Shown here in pieces: positions 1-10,479 of a DNA stretch of 60,231 nt. The notes beneath the pieces were generated by a model. The model was not told where the DNA came from. It did no database searches and saw nothing but the letters and a program-made list of their open reading frames with translations. Position 1 is the stretch's first letter, and each line of letters opens with the position of its first letter. This DNA is from Actinoallomurus sp. (GTDB lineage Bacteria; Actinomycetota; Actinomycetes; Streptosporangiales; Streptosporangiaceae). Location of the stretch: assembly GCA_025964685.1 (NCBI GenBank), contig JAOPYG010000131.1:1-60231 (forward strand), read 5' to 3'. A program made the translations under genes and the position numbers.

Positions 1-713
1 TCCTGGAGCGGTGCGCGAAGCTCTCGGAGGAGCTGGGCGCCGGCTCGATGACCGGTCTGCCGATCATCGAGACCAAGGGCAACGACGTCTCGGCGTACAT
101 CCCGACCAACGTCATCTCGATCACCGATGGGCAGGTCTTCCTCGAGACCGACCTGTTCAACCAGGGCGTCCGCCCGGCCATCAATGTCGGTATCTCGGTG
201 TCCCGCGTCGGCGGCGCCGCGATGACCAAGGCGATGAAGAAGGCCACGAGCAACCTCAAGCTCTTCCTGTCGCAGTACCGCGACTTGGAGGCGTTCGCGG
301 CGTTCGCGTCCGACCTCGACGCCGCCTCGCGCGCCCAGCTGGACCGCGGCGCTCGCCTGGTCGAGCTGCTCAAGCAGCGGCAGAACGACCCGTTCCCGAT
401 GGAGGAGCAGGTCGTCTCGATCTGGTCCGGCACCAGCGGTGAGCTGGACGACGTGCCGATCGAGGACATCCGCCGGTTCGAGGCCGAGTTCCTGGACTAC
501 ATCAAGCGCACCGAGCCTGGTGTGCTGGAGGCGATCCGGGAGACCGGCAAGTTCGAGGACGACACCGGCACGAAGCTCAAGGACCTCGCCAAGGAGTTCA
601 AGAAGACCTTCGAGACGACCAACCACGGCCTCCTGGTGGAGGACGAGACGGTTGAGGCGATCGACGAGGGTGACGTGGAGCAGGAGAAGATCACCCGCGT
701 GAGGAAGAAGTAG
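1..713 (+). CDS. atpA: ATP synthase F1 subunit alpha, 3' part (5' end outside window)
   Basis: The open frame runs in from the window edge, so only about the last 237 codons are present. AtpA is the non-catalytic nucleotide-binding subunit of the F1 hexamer on the inner face of the membrane. The visible part contains the conserved stretch from [20 protein letters not shown] through [14 protein letters not shown], the [14 protein letters not shown] segment and the helical C-terminal domain that packs against beta. It ends at TAG 711-713, three bases before atpG, so it is the upstream part of the atpA-atpG-atpD-atpC transcript. The family assignment is certain; the start cannot be seen. Confidence 0.97.
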   Translation, partial: LERCAKLSEELGAGSMTGLPIIETKGNDVSAYIPTNVISITDGQVFLETDLFNQGVRPAINVGISVSRVGGAAMTKAMKKATSNLKLFLSQYRDLEAFAAFASDLDAASRAQLDRGARLVELLKQRQNDPFPMEEQVVSIWSGTSGELDDVPIEDIRRFEAEFLDYIKRTEPGVLEAIRETGKFEDDTGTKLKDLAKEFKKTFETTNHGLLVEDETVEAIDEGDVEQEKITRVRKK

Positions 714-716
714 CCG

Positions 717-3085
<2,369 letters not shown>

Positions 3086-3114
3086 TCGCGGCCGGCGTTC
3101 GGAGGAAGAACGAA

Positions 3115-3504
3115 GTGGCAAAGCTGCACGTTGAGCTCGTCTCACCGGAGCGTGAGATCTGGGCTGGCGAAGCCGATATGGTCGTGGCCAAGACCATCGA
3201 AGGTGAGATGGGCATCCTGCCTGGCCACGCGCCGGTCCTCGGCGTGATGGTGGACGGCAGTGTCGTCCGCGTTCACCCGGCCGACGGCGGCGAGGTCGTC
3301 GCGGCGATGGTCTCCGGTGGATTCTTCTCGGTCGCCTCCAATGAGGTGTCGGTGCTCGCTGAGTACGCCGAGCTGGGTGGTGAGGTCGATGTCCACGCCG
3401 CCCGCGAGGAGTACGAACGCGTCTCGGCGCAAGACGGCGATGAGGCCGCCGCGGCCCAGCGTCGCGCGCGGGCACGGCTGAGAGCCGCCGGCCAAGAAGT
3501 CTGA
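3115..3504 (+). CDS. atpC: ATP synthase F1 subunit epsilon
   Basis: A protein of 129 residues that belongs to the central stalk of F1 and in bacteria can restrain ATP hydrolysis. The N-terminal beta-sandwich is recognisable from LHVELVSPEREIWAGEAD and GEMGILPGHAPVLG. It is followed by a short Ala/Arg-rich C-terminal helical part ending RRARARLRAAGQEV. GTG start 3115 is preceded by GGAGGAA at 3101-3107 with good spacing, and the gene lies 29 nt after atpD. It is the last atp gene. Confidence 0.95.
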   Translation: MAKLHVELVSPEREIWAGEADMVVAKTIEGEMGILPGHAPVLGVMVDGSVVRVHPADGGEVVAAMVSGGFFSVASNEVSVLAEYAELGGEVDVHAAREEYERVSAQDGDEAAAAQRRARARLRAAGQEV

Positions 3505-3537
3505 TCTTCACCGGTCTCCGGGGGGAAGCAGGGGGGA

Positions 3538-3975
3538 GTGGGCGGGTACCTGGCACTGAACGTCGGCGAGGTACTCGCCGCTGTCCTGCTGGCGGTCGTC
3601 GCCGTGTTCGCCATGCTCTCCCTGAGACGCTGGCTGCTCGAACGCCGTGGCGGCACGGTGGAGTGCAGCCTGCGCGAGCCGGACGGCCGCGGCGTATGGC
3701 GGCTCGGCATCGGCCGCTACAACGGTGACGAGCTTCTCTGGTTCGCGATCTTCGGTTTTCGTTTCAGGCCCCGGCGGGTCGTCCACCGCCGGGGCCTTGT
3801 CGTCGCCGGACGCCGCGAGCCGGCGGGCGAAGAGGTGGCCACGTTGCAACCGGACACCGGCATCGTGGAGGTACGCGACGACGGGCACACCGTCGAGCTG
3901 GCGATGAGCGGCGCCGCGCTGACCGGGTTTCTCGCCTGGCTGGAGTCCTCGCCGCCCGGGTCGTCCCTCAGCTGA
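3538..3975 (+). CDS. DUF2550 family membrane-anchored protein
   Basis: A small protein of 145 residues with one N-terminal membrane helix at about residues 8-28, rich in Ala, Leu and Val, then a soluble domain with the DUF2550 pattern (WRLGIGRYNGDELLWF, then FRFRPRR). The family is usually found directly downstream of atpC in actinobacteria, as here, but its function is not known to me. The GTG at 3538 follows a G/A-rich ribosome-binding stretch. The stop lies 3 nt from the stop of the convergent adenosyltransferase gene, and the palindrome GCTGAGGCTCAGC (3971-3983) contains both stop codons. Confidence 0.85.
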   Translation: MGGYLALNVGEVLAAVLLAVVAVFAMLSLRRWLLERRGGTVECSLREPDGRGVWRLGIGRYNGDELLWFAIFGFRFRPRRVVHRRGLVVAGRREPAGEEVATLQPDTGIVEVRDDGHTVELAMSGAALTGFLAWLESSPPGSSLS

Positions 3976-3978
3976 GGC

Positions 3979-4572
3979 TCAGCGTTCGCCCCCGGGCTTC
4001 CACAGGACGTCACCGTGCTCGGCGTTGGCCACCCGGCCGAGGATGAACAGCAGGTCGGACAGGCGGTTGAGGTAGCGGGCGGTCAGCGGATTCATGTCCT
4101 CGTGCGCCTCCAAGGCCGCCCAGGTGACGCGCTCGGCTCGGCGTACGACGGTGCGGGCCACGTGCAGCAGCGCGGCGCCGGCGCTGCCGCCGGGGAGGAT
4201 GAAGCTGCGCAGCGTCGGCAGGTCCGCGTTGTGCGTGTCGCAGGCATCCTCCAGCCGGGTGACGTACTCCTCGGTGATCCGCAGCGGGGGGAACTCCGGG
4301 TTCTCCACGACGGGCGTGCACAGGTCCGCGCCGACGTCGAACAGGTCGTTCTGCGTCCGGCGCAGGAGCGTGACGATGTCGTCCGGAAGGTGCCCGAGGG
4401 CGATGGCCGCGCCGATCGCGCTGTTCGCCTCGTCGACGTCCGCGTACGCCACGAGCCGGGGGTCGGTCTTGCCGGTGCGGCTCATGTCGCCGAGGTTGGT
4501 CGTGCCGTCGTCGCCGGTGCGGGTGTAGATCTTCGAGAGCACGACCGGCTGGTCATCGCGGTTCTTGGCCAT
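3979..4572 (-). CDS. pduO: Cob(I)yrinic acid a,c-diamide adenosyltransferase, PduO type
   Basis: A protein of 197 residues that transfers the adenosyl group of ATP to cob(I)alamin, giving the coenzyme B12 that acyl-CoA mutases such as the IcmA encoded near 30.4 kb need. The ATP-binding N-terminal motif KIYTRTGDDGTTNL (residues 14-27), the helix with DEANSAIG and the Arg-rich helix in FILPGGSAGAALLHVARTV identify the PduO type rather than CobA or EutT. A TAGGGT box on the minus strand ends 7 nt before the ATG, so it is probably transcribed without a leader. I see no cobalamin riboswitch in front of it. Confidence 0.93.
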   Translation of the reverse strand: MAKNRDDQPVVLSKIYTRTGDDGTTNLGDMSRTGKTDPRLVAYADVDEANSAIGAAIALGHLPDDIVTLLRRTQNDLFDVGADLCTPVVENPEFPPLRITEEYVTRLEDACDTHNADLPTLRSFILPGGSAGAALLHVARTVVRRAERVTWAALEAHEDMNPLTARYLNRLSDLLFILGRVANAEHGDVLWKPGGER

Positions 4573-4579
4573 GGCCCCA

Positions 4580-4585
4580 ACCCTA
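4580..4585 (-). promoter_or_regulatory. -10 box (TAGGGT) of a leaderless adenosyltransferase transcript
   Basis: TAGGGT read on the minus strand, 7 nt before the ATG at 4572. There is no Shine-Dalgarno sequence in between, so transcription would begin at or next to the start codon. Confidence 0.5.
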
Positions 4586-4706
4586 ACGAGGCGGGCCGGC
4601 GGGCCGCGGCACGAAATTCGGCGGGGGACGCAACGCCACCCACCCTCTGGTGCGTCTTCCCAGGTGACAGCCGTTCCGTTGCCGTTCGCGCGGATCGGCC
4701 TGACAA

Positions 4707-4793
4707 GTGGCGCCCGGCGGACCTCGGGGGCGTGCCGGGCGCCACGATATGCGGCGCGTCCCCGGCCCTCGCTTGCGGAGCGGCCGGGGACGC
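4707..4793. terminator. Two consecutive perfect 12-bp hairpins behind the M28 aminopeptidase gene
   Basis: Arms GCGTCCCCGGCC (4756-4767) and its exact complement (4782-4793) form one hairpin 8 nt beyond the aminopeptidase stop on the minus strand. A second, arms GTGGCGCCCGGC (4707-4718) and complement (4734-4745), follows directly. Neither has a long U-tract, as is common for terminators of high-GC actinomycetes. Confidence 0.6.
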
Positions 4794-4801
4794 GTCCCTT
4801 C

Positions 4802-6304
4802 TCAGCGGACGTCGACCCCCGCGGGAGCGCGCTTCACCGCGGGTGCGACGAGGGCCTTGCGGGCCGCGACGCTGGCGCCGTTGACCGGCAGGGTGCTCTT
4901 GGCGAACACCTGCACGGCATTGGCCGCGCCGTCGGCGAGCTGGTCGAGGATCGTGTTGTTGTTGTTCGCGAAGGTGTCACAGGCCTGGTGGTAGCAGCCG
5001 TCGTACGCCTTGCCGGCCTCGCCGCCGTAGATCTCCGCTTCCTCGGTCGTCTTCAGCTTCTCGGCGCCGGAGTCCAGGCCGCCGGCCGGGATGCCGTTGT
5101 CGATGAAGGGTCCGTAGTCCGAGCGGCCGTCGAACTCACTCTGTGAGGTCTGCAGTCCGCGCCCGCCGTAGTAGTCGAGGAAGACCTTCTCGATCGCACC
5201 GGAGCCGGCGGGCGGGTTGGTGCCCGCGCCCTGGGAGTCGTCGCCGTCATAGACACCGCGGCGGCCGTTGGGCGAGCCGAGCATGTCGAAGTTGAGGTTC
5301 AGCGCGATCGTGGCCTTCTGAGCGGCGCTCAGGTGCGTCACGTAGTACGTCGAGCCGAGCAGTCCCTCTTCCTCGGCTCCCCAGAAGGCGAACCGGACCT
5401 TGTTCTTCAGGTCGCCGCCGAGCTCGTCGATGTGCTGGGCGATGGTGAGGATCGTGGCGGTGCCGCTGCCGTTGTCATTGATGCCGGGGCCCGTGGTGAC
5501 GCTGTCGAGGTGGGCGCCCATGACCACGACGTTGTCGGCGCGGCCGCGCTTGGTGTCGGCGATCACGTTGTGCGTGGTACGCCGCTCGTTGATCGTGCTG
5601 GTCTTGATGTGCAGCGTGAGCGAGCCGGAGGCCGCGGCCTTCACCAGGTCGGTGCCGAGCTGGTGGCTCGGTCCGATGACCGGGATCTGGAAGGGCTGGC
5701 TGGCGGTGCCGGCGACCGGTCCGGTGCGGTCGGGCGTGGTGCCGTCGTTGTAGATGGCGATGGCGGCGGCACCGGCGGTCTGCGCGGCACCGGCCTTGTC
5801 GGCGAAGGTGCAGCCGCCGCGCTTGACGAGCGCGATGCCGCCCTTGGTGAAGCCGGCGAAGTCGCTGGCCTCACAGCCGCTGCCGACTCCCGCGCCGTCC
5901 GGGTCGATGGCGGTCGCCACCGCGGTGACGTCGCCCGAGCCGGAGTAGTCGAGGGTGTCGAAGTCGGTGCCGTAGGTGTAGACGGGACCGCCCGGCCGTT
6001 CGAAGACCGCGGGTGTCTTCTGCTTGTAGTAGTCGAACGTGAAGTCCTGCACCGTCGGCTTGTAGCCCGCCTTGGTGAGCTGTTTGACGATGTACTGGGT
6101 CGATACCTCAGAACCGGGCTCGCCCGCGGCACGGGTGCCGCCGTTGTAGGTCGCGATCGTCTGGAGATCCTGCTGGTGTGCGCGGATGTCCTTGAGCTTG
6201 ACCAGCCTGTCCAGGTGCGGATGTTGTGCCGCGTCCGCTGGGGCCGCCAGCCCGATAGAGGCGGCGGCGAGGCCGATGAGGGTACCGATGGCGATTGTGC
6301 GCAC
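4802..6304 (-). CDS. Secreted M28 family zinc aminopeptidase with PA domain
   Basis: A 500-residue exported peptidase from GTG 6304. Residues 1-26 form a signal peptide (RTIAIGTLIGLAAASIGLA core, then PADAAQ). A protease-associated domain lies at about 120-235 and includes GIALVKRGGCTFADKA. The M28 catalytic domain follows, with zinc ligands H265 in AHLDS, D277 in NDNGSG, catalytic and ligand Glu at 311-312 in WGAEEEG, D340 in NFDML and H439 in CYHQAC. This resembles the Streptomyces secreted leucine aminopeptidases plus an inserted PA domain. The open frame continues far upstream into the GMC gene, but the signal peptide and GAAAGGG at 6 nt upstream set the start. Probable substrate: N-termini of extracellular peptides. 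Confidence 0.9.
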   Translation of the reverse strand: MRTIAIGTLIGLAAASIGLAAPADAAQHPHLDRLVKLKDIRAHQQDLQTIATYNGGTRAAGEPGSEVSTQYIVKQLTKAGYKPTVQDFTFDYYKQKTPAVFERPGGPVYTYGTDFDTLDYSGSGDVTAVATAIDPDGAGVGSGCEASDFAGFTKGGIALVKRGGCTFADKAGAAQTAGAAAIAIYNDGTTPDRTGPVAGTASQPFQIPVIGPSHQLGTDLVKAAASGSLTLHIKTSTINERRTTHNVIADTKRGRADNVVVMGAHLDSVTTGPGINDNGSGTATILTIAQHIDELGGDLKNKVRFAFWGAEEEGLLGSTYYVTHLSAAQKATIALNLNFDMLGSPNGRRGVYDGDDSQGAGTNPPAGSGAIEKVFLDYYGGRGLQTSQSEFDGRSDYGPFIDNGIPAGGLDSGAEKLKTTEEAEIYGGEAGKAYDGCYHQACDTFANNNNTILDQLADGAANAVQVFAKSTLPVNGASVAARKALVAPAVKRAPAGVDVR

Positions 6305-6437
6305 GAGCGCCCTTTCCAGAAAAGTGAAGCGCCAGAATAGTAAAGCGGAGGTAATGCCCCAGAGGGTGACACTCCGGCCATGACGCCGCCAGTCGTTCAG
6401 ACCGAGTCGTTGCCGAGTTCGGCGGTGTTGGCTAGAA

Positions 6438-6449
6438 CACCGTTCGGTG
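6438..6449. promoter_or_regulatory. 12-bp dyad in the divergent region before the GMC gene
   Basis: CACCG-TT-CGGTG forms a short perfect dyad, followed 19 bp later by the 10-bp palindrome CTATCGATAG at 6469-6478. Both lie between the divergent aminopeptidase and GMC genes and could be operator or promoter elements; no regulator is assigned. Confidence 0.25.
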
Positions 6450-6514
6450 GACTGCCCCAGAACGCCCGCTATCGATAGTGTTTCGGCGAGGTTCCCCAAG
6501 CTCCGGAGGCGGCC

Positions 6515-8131
6515 GTGTACGACTACGTCATCGTCGGTGCCGGTAGCGCGGGCTGTGTGCTCGCCAACCGGCTGAGCGCGGACTCCAGCGCACGCGTGCT
6601 GCTCCTGGAGGCCGGTCCGCCGGACGACGCGCCCGAGATCCACATCCCGGCCGGACTCCAGGCACTGTTCAAGGGCCCGTACGACTGGGACTACACCACG
6701 ACGCCCCAGGAGGACGCGCACGGACGCGGCGTCTACTGGCCGCGCGGCCGCACCCTGGGCGGCAGCTCGTCCACCAACGCCATGATCTACATCCGTGGTC
6801 ATCGGCACGACTATGACACCTGGCGGGACGAGTACGGCTGCAAGGGCTGGGGTTATGCGGACGTGTTGCCGTACTTCCGGCGAGCCGAGGACCAGCAGCG
6901 CGGCGAGTCGGACCACCACGGGGTCGGCGGCCCGCTCCGGGTGGAGGACCTGCGGTTCAAGCATCCGCTGACGCGTTCGTGGATCGAGTCGGCGAAGGAG
7001 TTCGGCCTTCCGGCCAACAACGACTTCAACGGTGCCGAGCAGGACGGCGTCGGCTACTACCAGGTGACGCAGCGGCGCGGCCGGCGCTGGTCGACCGCCG
7101 ACGCGTACCTGCGGCCGGCCCTCGACCGCCCGAATCTCACCGTGCGGACCGACGCCCTCGCCACCAAGGTGCTGGTCGAGAAGGGCCGTGTCGTCGGCGT
7201 CCGCTTCCTGACCGGCGGTCGTGAGGAGGAGGAGCTCGCCCAGCGTGAGGTCATCCTGTGCGGCGGCACGGTCAACTCGCCGCAGCTGCTCATGCTGTCC
7301 GGTCTCGGCCCCGCCGACCACCTGCGGTCCCACGGCATCGACGTCGTGGCGGACCTGCCTGCGGTCGGCACCGGTCTGCAGGATCACCCCGTCGTGCCGG
7401 TCACGTGGCACACGCCCGGGACGAAGGCGATCTGGGAGAGCGTGAACCTGCGCAACTTCATGCTCTGGCAGTCGCTGGGACGCGGGCCGTACGCCTCCAA
7501 CGTGGCCGAGGCCGGTGGGTTCGTCCGGACGTCATCGGGGCTGCCGGCGCCGGACCTGCAGTACCACGTGCTCGGCACCCCGTACGTGAATCAGGGCCTG
7601 ACCGAGGCGTCGGAGCGAATGATCTCGGTGCTGGTCACGGCGGTCGGGATCGCCAGCCGCGGTACCGTCACGCTGCGGTCGGCCGATCCGCGCTGGAAGC
7701 CGCTGATCGATCCCGCCTACCTGCGCGAACGCGCCGACCTGGACATCCTGCTCGCGGGCGTCCGGCAGGCGCGGGAGATCGCGGCGTGCCGTCCGTTCGC
7801 GCGGTTGAGCGGTGGCGAGTCGGCGCCCGGCGAGGACATCGACGTGACCGACTGGATTCGCCACGAGGTCGTGACGCTCTACCACCCGACCAGCACGTGT
7901 GCGATGGGCGGGTCCGACGAGTCCGTCTGCGACCCCGAGCTGCGGGTCCGCGGCGTGGACGGGCTGCGCGTGGTGGACGCGTCGGTGATGCCGGCCGTGC
8001 CGCGGGGGAACACCAATGCCCCGACCATCGCGATCGCCGAGCGCGCCGCCGATCTGATCGCCGGCGGTCCGCTGCTGCCGCCCACCGACCTGCTCGCCGA
8101 CCCGGCACCGGTGCTGCCGTCGGCGGACTAG
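6515..8131 (+). CDS. GMC family FAD oxidoreductase, choline/alcohol dehydrogenase-like
   Basis: A protein of 538 residues that uses FAD to oxidise an alcohol. The N-terminal dinucleotide fold carries GAGSAGCVLANRLS (residues 8-21). The GMC signature GRTLGGSSSTNAMIYIRG is near residue 80-97, and the C-terminal catalytic pair appears as His in HPTSTCAMG and Asn in RGNTNAPTIAIAERAA. The family includes choline, alcohol and glucose-type dehydrogenases, and the substrate cannot be told from sequence; there is no betaine pathway gene nearby. GTG start 6515 follows GGAGG at 6503-6507. The gene is monocistronic, ending before a strong hairpin. Confidence 0.88.
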   Translation: MYDYVIVGAGSAGCVLANRLSADSSARVLLLEAGPPDDAPEIHIPAGLQALFKGPYDWDYTTTPQEDAHGRGVYWPRGRTLGGSSSTNAMIYIRGHRHDYDTWRDEYGCKGWGYADVLPYFRRAEDQQRGESDHHGVGGPLRVEDLRFKHPLTRSWIESAKEFGLPANNDFNGAEQDGVGYYQVTQRRGRRWSTADAYLRPALDRPNLTVRTDALATKVLVEKGRVVGVRFLTGGREEEELAQREVILCGGTVNSPQLLMLSGLGPADHLRSHGIDVVADLPAVGTGLQDHPVVPVTWHTPGTKAIWESVNLRNFMLWQSLGRGPYASNVAEAGGFVRTSSGLPAPDLQYHVLGTPYVNQGLTEASERMISVLVTAVGIASRGTVTLRSADPRWKPLIDPAYLRERADLDILLAGVRQAREIAACRPFARLSGGESAPGEDIDVTDWIRHEVVTLYHPTSTCAMGGSDESVCDPELRVRGVDGLRVVDASVMPAVPRGNTNAPTIAIAERAADLIAGGPLLPPTDLLADPAPVLPSAD

Positions 8132-8153
8132 AGCTGAGCCGGGCCCGTACGAA

Positions 8154-8195
8154 GAATCCCGCCCGGCCGGAGTGCTTCCGGACTGGGCGGGATTC
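8154..8195. terminator. Strong hairpin between the GMC gene and a convergent small gene
   Basis: Perfect 11-bp outer arms GAATCCCGCCC (8154-8164) and GGGCGGGATTC (8185-8195) enclose a second stem CCGGA/TCCGG. It lies 22 nt after the GMC stop and 21 nt after the stop of the convergent 33-residue gene, so it can terminate both. Confidence 0.6.
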
Positions 8196-8216
8196 GGTGA
8201 GCGGATGGCGGCGCGT

Positions 8217-8318
8217 TCACCGCGCGCGGCCCTTCCTGAGCCCCCGGGCGTCGCGCACGTCGGCGCTCAGCTCGCGGACGTGTTCGTTGATGATCGCCCT
8301 GATGATGTCGGGATGCAT
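8217..8318 (-). CDS. Small 33-residue protein, MHPDI type
   Basis: A short gene on the minus strand encoding a charged, probably helical 33-residue peptide that begins MHPDIIRAIINEHVRELSAD and ends in a basic tail (RKGRAR). Small actinobacterial proteins starting MHP(D/E)I are common, but I know no function. GAAGAGGAG stands about 7 nt before the ATG, which is a good ribosome-binding site, and a bidirectional hairpin lies downstream. The upstream region holds one of two related regulatory blocks, and a second downstream-hairpin-like and upstream-block copy at 8528-8658 seems to be a decayed duplicate without the ORF. Not recognisable by homology from sequence alone. Confidence 0.6.
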   Translation of the reverse strand: MHPDIIRAIINEHVRELSADVRDARGLRKGRAR

Positions 8319-8628
8319 GTCCGGCTCCTCTTCGCGTGAACCGGTCGGTCCGGCCTCGCACTACCAAGGTTCGTGCTAAGCCGGGTGCCGCGGCATCGGG
8401 ACGATGCACTATCTCCGCGGTAGGCGGCGCCTTAGGCGGCCTCAGAGGACCTTAGGGGGACAGCGGAGAGGCGCCGAACACCACCCGGGGGCTCCTACGG
8501 TGGCCCGCGAGGCCGCGCGCCGGCGACGAATCCCGTCCGGCCGGAGGGCGTCCCAGCCGGAGCGGGACCCGACGGCGGCGCGCGGGTTCTCGCATCGATC
8601 AGCTTCGGGCTAAGCCCCGGGCTCGCCC

Positions 8629-8646
8629 ATAGGGAATTTGCCCTAT
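8629..8646. promoter_or_regulatory. Dyad ATAGGG-N6-CCCTAT
   Basis: Perfect 6-bp inverted repeat with a 6-bp AT-rich centre, unusual in this GC-rich context. It is the core of repeat copy B and a candidate regulator-binding site. Confidence 0.35.
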
Positions 8647-8665
8647 CTCTGGCCGCGGGGGAGCA

Positions 8666-8692
8666 GCGCGGGCGGGCCTTGCCCGCCCGCGC
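8666..8692. terminator. Perfect 12-bp hairpin behind the aldehyde dehydrogenase gene
   Basis: Arms GCGCGGGCGGGC and exact complement with a 3-nt loop, 12 nt beyond the aldehyde dehydrogenase stop on the minus strand. Confidence 0.6.
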
Positions 8693-8704
8693 ACTGTGTG
8701 TCGC

Positions 8705-10204
8705 CTACTTGTAGCGCTTGCTGTGCAGCATGTTGACCAGCTGCAGGACCTTCGCCATGTCCTTGTCGGTCCGCTTGAACGACGTGAGGTTGGCCGTGGC
8801 GAAACGCTGGCGCGTGATGGCCTTCGCGCGGGCGAACTCCCGCAGGCCGTCGGCGCCGTGGATGCGGCCGAAGCCGGAGTCGCCGACCCCGCCGAAGGGC
8901 AGTGCCGGCACGGCCGCGAAGGCGACGACGGCGTTGATCGAGGTCATGCCGCTGCGCAGCCGCCGCGCGGCGTTCAGCGCCGTGGAGCGGCTGCCTGAGA
9001 ACACCGCTCCGGCCAGGCCGTACGCCGTCGCGTTGGCGCGGGTGACGGCCTCGTCCACGCTCTTGACCTTGTGCACGGTGATGGTCGGGCCGAAGGTCTC
9101 CTCGCGTACCGCCGAGGAGTCGTCGGGGACGTCGAGGAGGATGACCGGTTCGACGTAGGCGCCCTTCACCGACTCGGCACCGCCGACGACCGCCTTGCCG
9201 CCGCGGGCCACGGCGTCGTCGATGTGGCGTTTGATGACGTCGAGCTGGCCCGGCATGGTGATCGGGCCGTACGACGCGGTGCGGTCATCGCCGGGCCGCA
9301 GCGCGCGCGCCTGCTCGGTGAGCCGGTCCACGAACGTCTCGTACACGCTGTCGACGACGTAGACGCGCTCGACCCCGACGCAGGTCTGGCCGGCGTTGGA
9401 CATCGCGCCCCACAGCGCGGCGTCGGCGGCACCGTCGAGGTCGGCGTCGGCGTCGACGATGAAGGCGTCCTTGCCGCCGCATTCGGCGACGATCGGGGTG
9501 AGGCGCTCGGCGCAGGCGGCCATCACCTTGCGCGCGGTCGGTGCCGATCCGGTGAAGGCGACCTTGTCCACGGCGCCCCGTGTGAGAGCCGCGCCGGTCT
9601 CTCCCAGACCGGTCACGACCTGCAGCAGCGGCTGCTCGGGCACCACGCCGCCGACGATCTCGGCCATCAACAGCGCCACTCCGGGGGTGTACTCCGAGGG
9701 CTTGAACACCACGGCGTTGCCCGCGGCCAGGGCGTACGCGATCGAGCCCATCGGTGTGAACAGCGGGTAGTTCCACGGTCCGATGACGCCGACGACGCCG
9801 AGCGGCTGGTACTCCAGCACGCACTTCTGATTGATCGCCAAGAGGCCGGGGAAGACGCTTCGCGGGCCGAGGACCTTCTCGGCCTTGCGTGCGGCCCAGT
9901 CGATATGCGTGATCGCCATGATCACTTCGAGCTGGGCGTCCTCGATCGTCTTGCCTGTTTCCTCGTGAATGAGGGCGGCGACCCGGTTGAGCGAGCGTGT
10001 GAGCGCGCCCTTGACGTTGAGCAGCCGGATCCGGCGTTCTTTCCACCCCAGGCCGGCCCACCACACCGACGCGTCACGGGCGCGTTCGATCGCGGCGTTC
10101 ACCGCCTCCTCGCCGTGGACCGGATGCTCGCCGACGAGCTCCCCGGTCGCCGGGTTCAGGGATCGGAAGGTCTCTGTGGTCTCGGCATCCATGGTCGCTG
10201 TCAT
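8705..10204 (-). CDS. NAD(P)-dependent aldehyde dehydrogenase
   Basis: A protein of 499 residues that oxidises an aldehyde to the acid. Conserved catalytic elements are N145 in GPWNYP, K168 in FKPSE, E241 in ECGGKDAF and the nucleophile C275 in NAGQTCVGVERV. The cofactor motif GxxxxG is visible in FTGSAPTARKV. The C-terminal part with a basic tail (residues 470-499, rich in Lys/Arg) resembles the succinic-semialdehyde/long-chain type of Mycobacterium and Streptomyces. The ATG at 10204 is used; a second ATG at 10192 is possible. A dyad at 10218-10233 just upstream suggests repression by a dimeric regulator. The frame stays open upstream into a dead ABC ATPase, which is not part of this protein. 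Confidence 0.9.
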   Translation of the reverse strand: MTATMDAETTETFRSLNPATGELVGEHPVHGEEAVNAAIERARDASVWWAGLGWKERRIRLLNVKGALTRSLNRVAALIHEETGKTIEDAQLEVIMAITHIDWAARKAEKVLGPRSVFPGLLAINQKCVLEYQPLGVVGVIGPWNYPLFTPMGSIAYALAAGNAVVFKPSEYTPGVALLMAEIVGGVVPEQPLLQVVTGLGETGAALTRGAVDKVAFTGSAPTARKVMAACAERLTPIVAECGGKDAFIVDADADLDGAADAALWGAMSNAGQTCVGVERVYVVDSVYETFVDRLTEQARALRPGDDRTASYGPITMPGQLDVIKRHIDDAVARGGKAVVGGAESVKGAYVEPVILLDVPDDSSAVREETFGPTITVHKVKSVDEAVTRANATAYGLAGAVFSGSRSTALNAARRLRSGMTSINAVVAFAAVPALPFGGVGDSGFGRIHGADGLREFARAKAITRQRFATANLTSFKRTDKDMAKVLQLVNMLHSKRYK

Positions 10205-10479
10205 CGCCCACCACCCACTAGAAGGACGTTCTGTTACCCGTAAATTACCGCAACTGAACCCTAGCTGGCCTGGACGTTCCTGCCCGTTTCGGTGTGATCC
10301 GGTGTGGTCGGGTCTGTCCAGGCCAGTCGACGTTTTCGGGGTCTGCCCGGGCGGTGGTGTGGGGGGCGGCTTCCGGCCCGATCTGGTGCGGTCGTGTCCG
10401 TTCGGATGACGTGGTGATGACCTGGGACGGGTCCCGTCATCGCGTGTCACTCGCAACGACTCGTGAGACAAGCCTCGCC
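10205..10479. other. Intergenic stretch of 275 bp behind a dead ABC gene
   Basis: Contains the dyad before the aldehyde dehydrogenase gene and then a G/T-biased stretch with no credible ORF; possibly further decayed sequence from the neighbouring ABC transporter remnant. I see no other feature. Confidence 0.4.
10218..10233. promoter_or_regulatory. Imperfect dyad CTAGAAGGACGTTCTG before the aldehyde dehydrogenase gene
   Basis: AGAA and TTCT half-sites around GGACG lie 14-29 nt before the start codon. The arrangement resembles TetR-type operators of lipid-degradation genes but its spacing differs from the KstR site I remember. Regulator unknown. Confidence 0.35.

Larger units (their letters stand above)
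8319..8704. other. 386-bp intergenic region with two diverged copies of a regulatory block
   Basis: Copy A at 8376-8420 and copy B at 8610-8658 both begin CTAAGCC, contain a dyad (GCATCG-GGA-CGATGC in A; ATAGGG-AATTTG-CCCTAT in B), then TATCTC and finally CGCGG. A partial copy of the hairpin at 8154 occurs at 8528-8546 (GAATCCCGTCCGGCCGGAG). No ORF with convincing codon use is seen here. Confidence 0.5.

Noticed and set aside
4573-4706. Cobalamin riboswitch before the adenosyltransferase gene
   Set aside because: No B12-box-like sequence seen; the -10 box 7 nt before the ATG leaves no room for a leader RNA.
6305-7411. N-terminal half of the long minus-strand frame that contains the aminopeptidase
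   Set aside because: It is antisense to the GMC oxidoreductase; the aminopeptidase begins at the signal peptide (GTG 6304).
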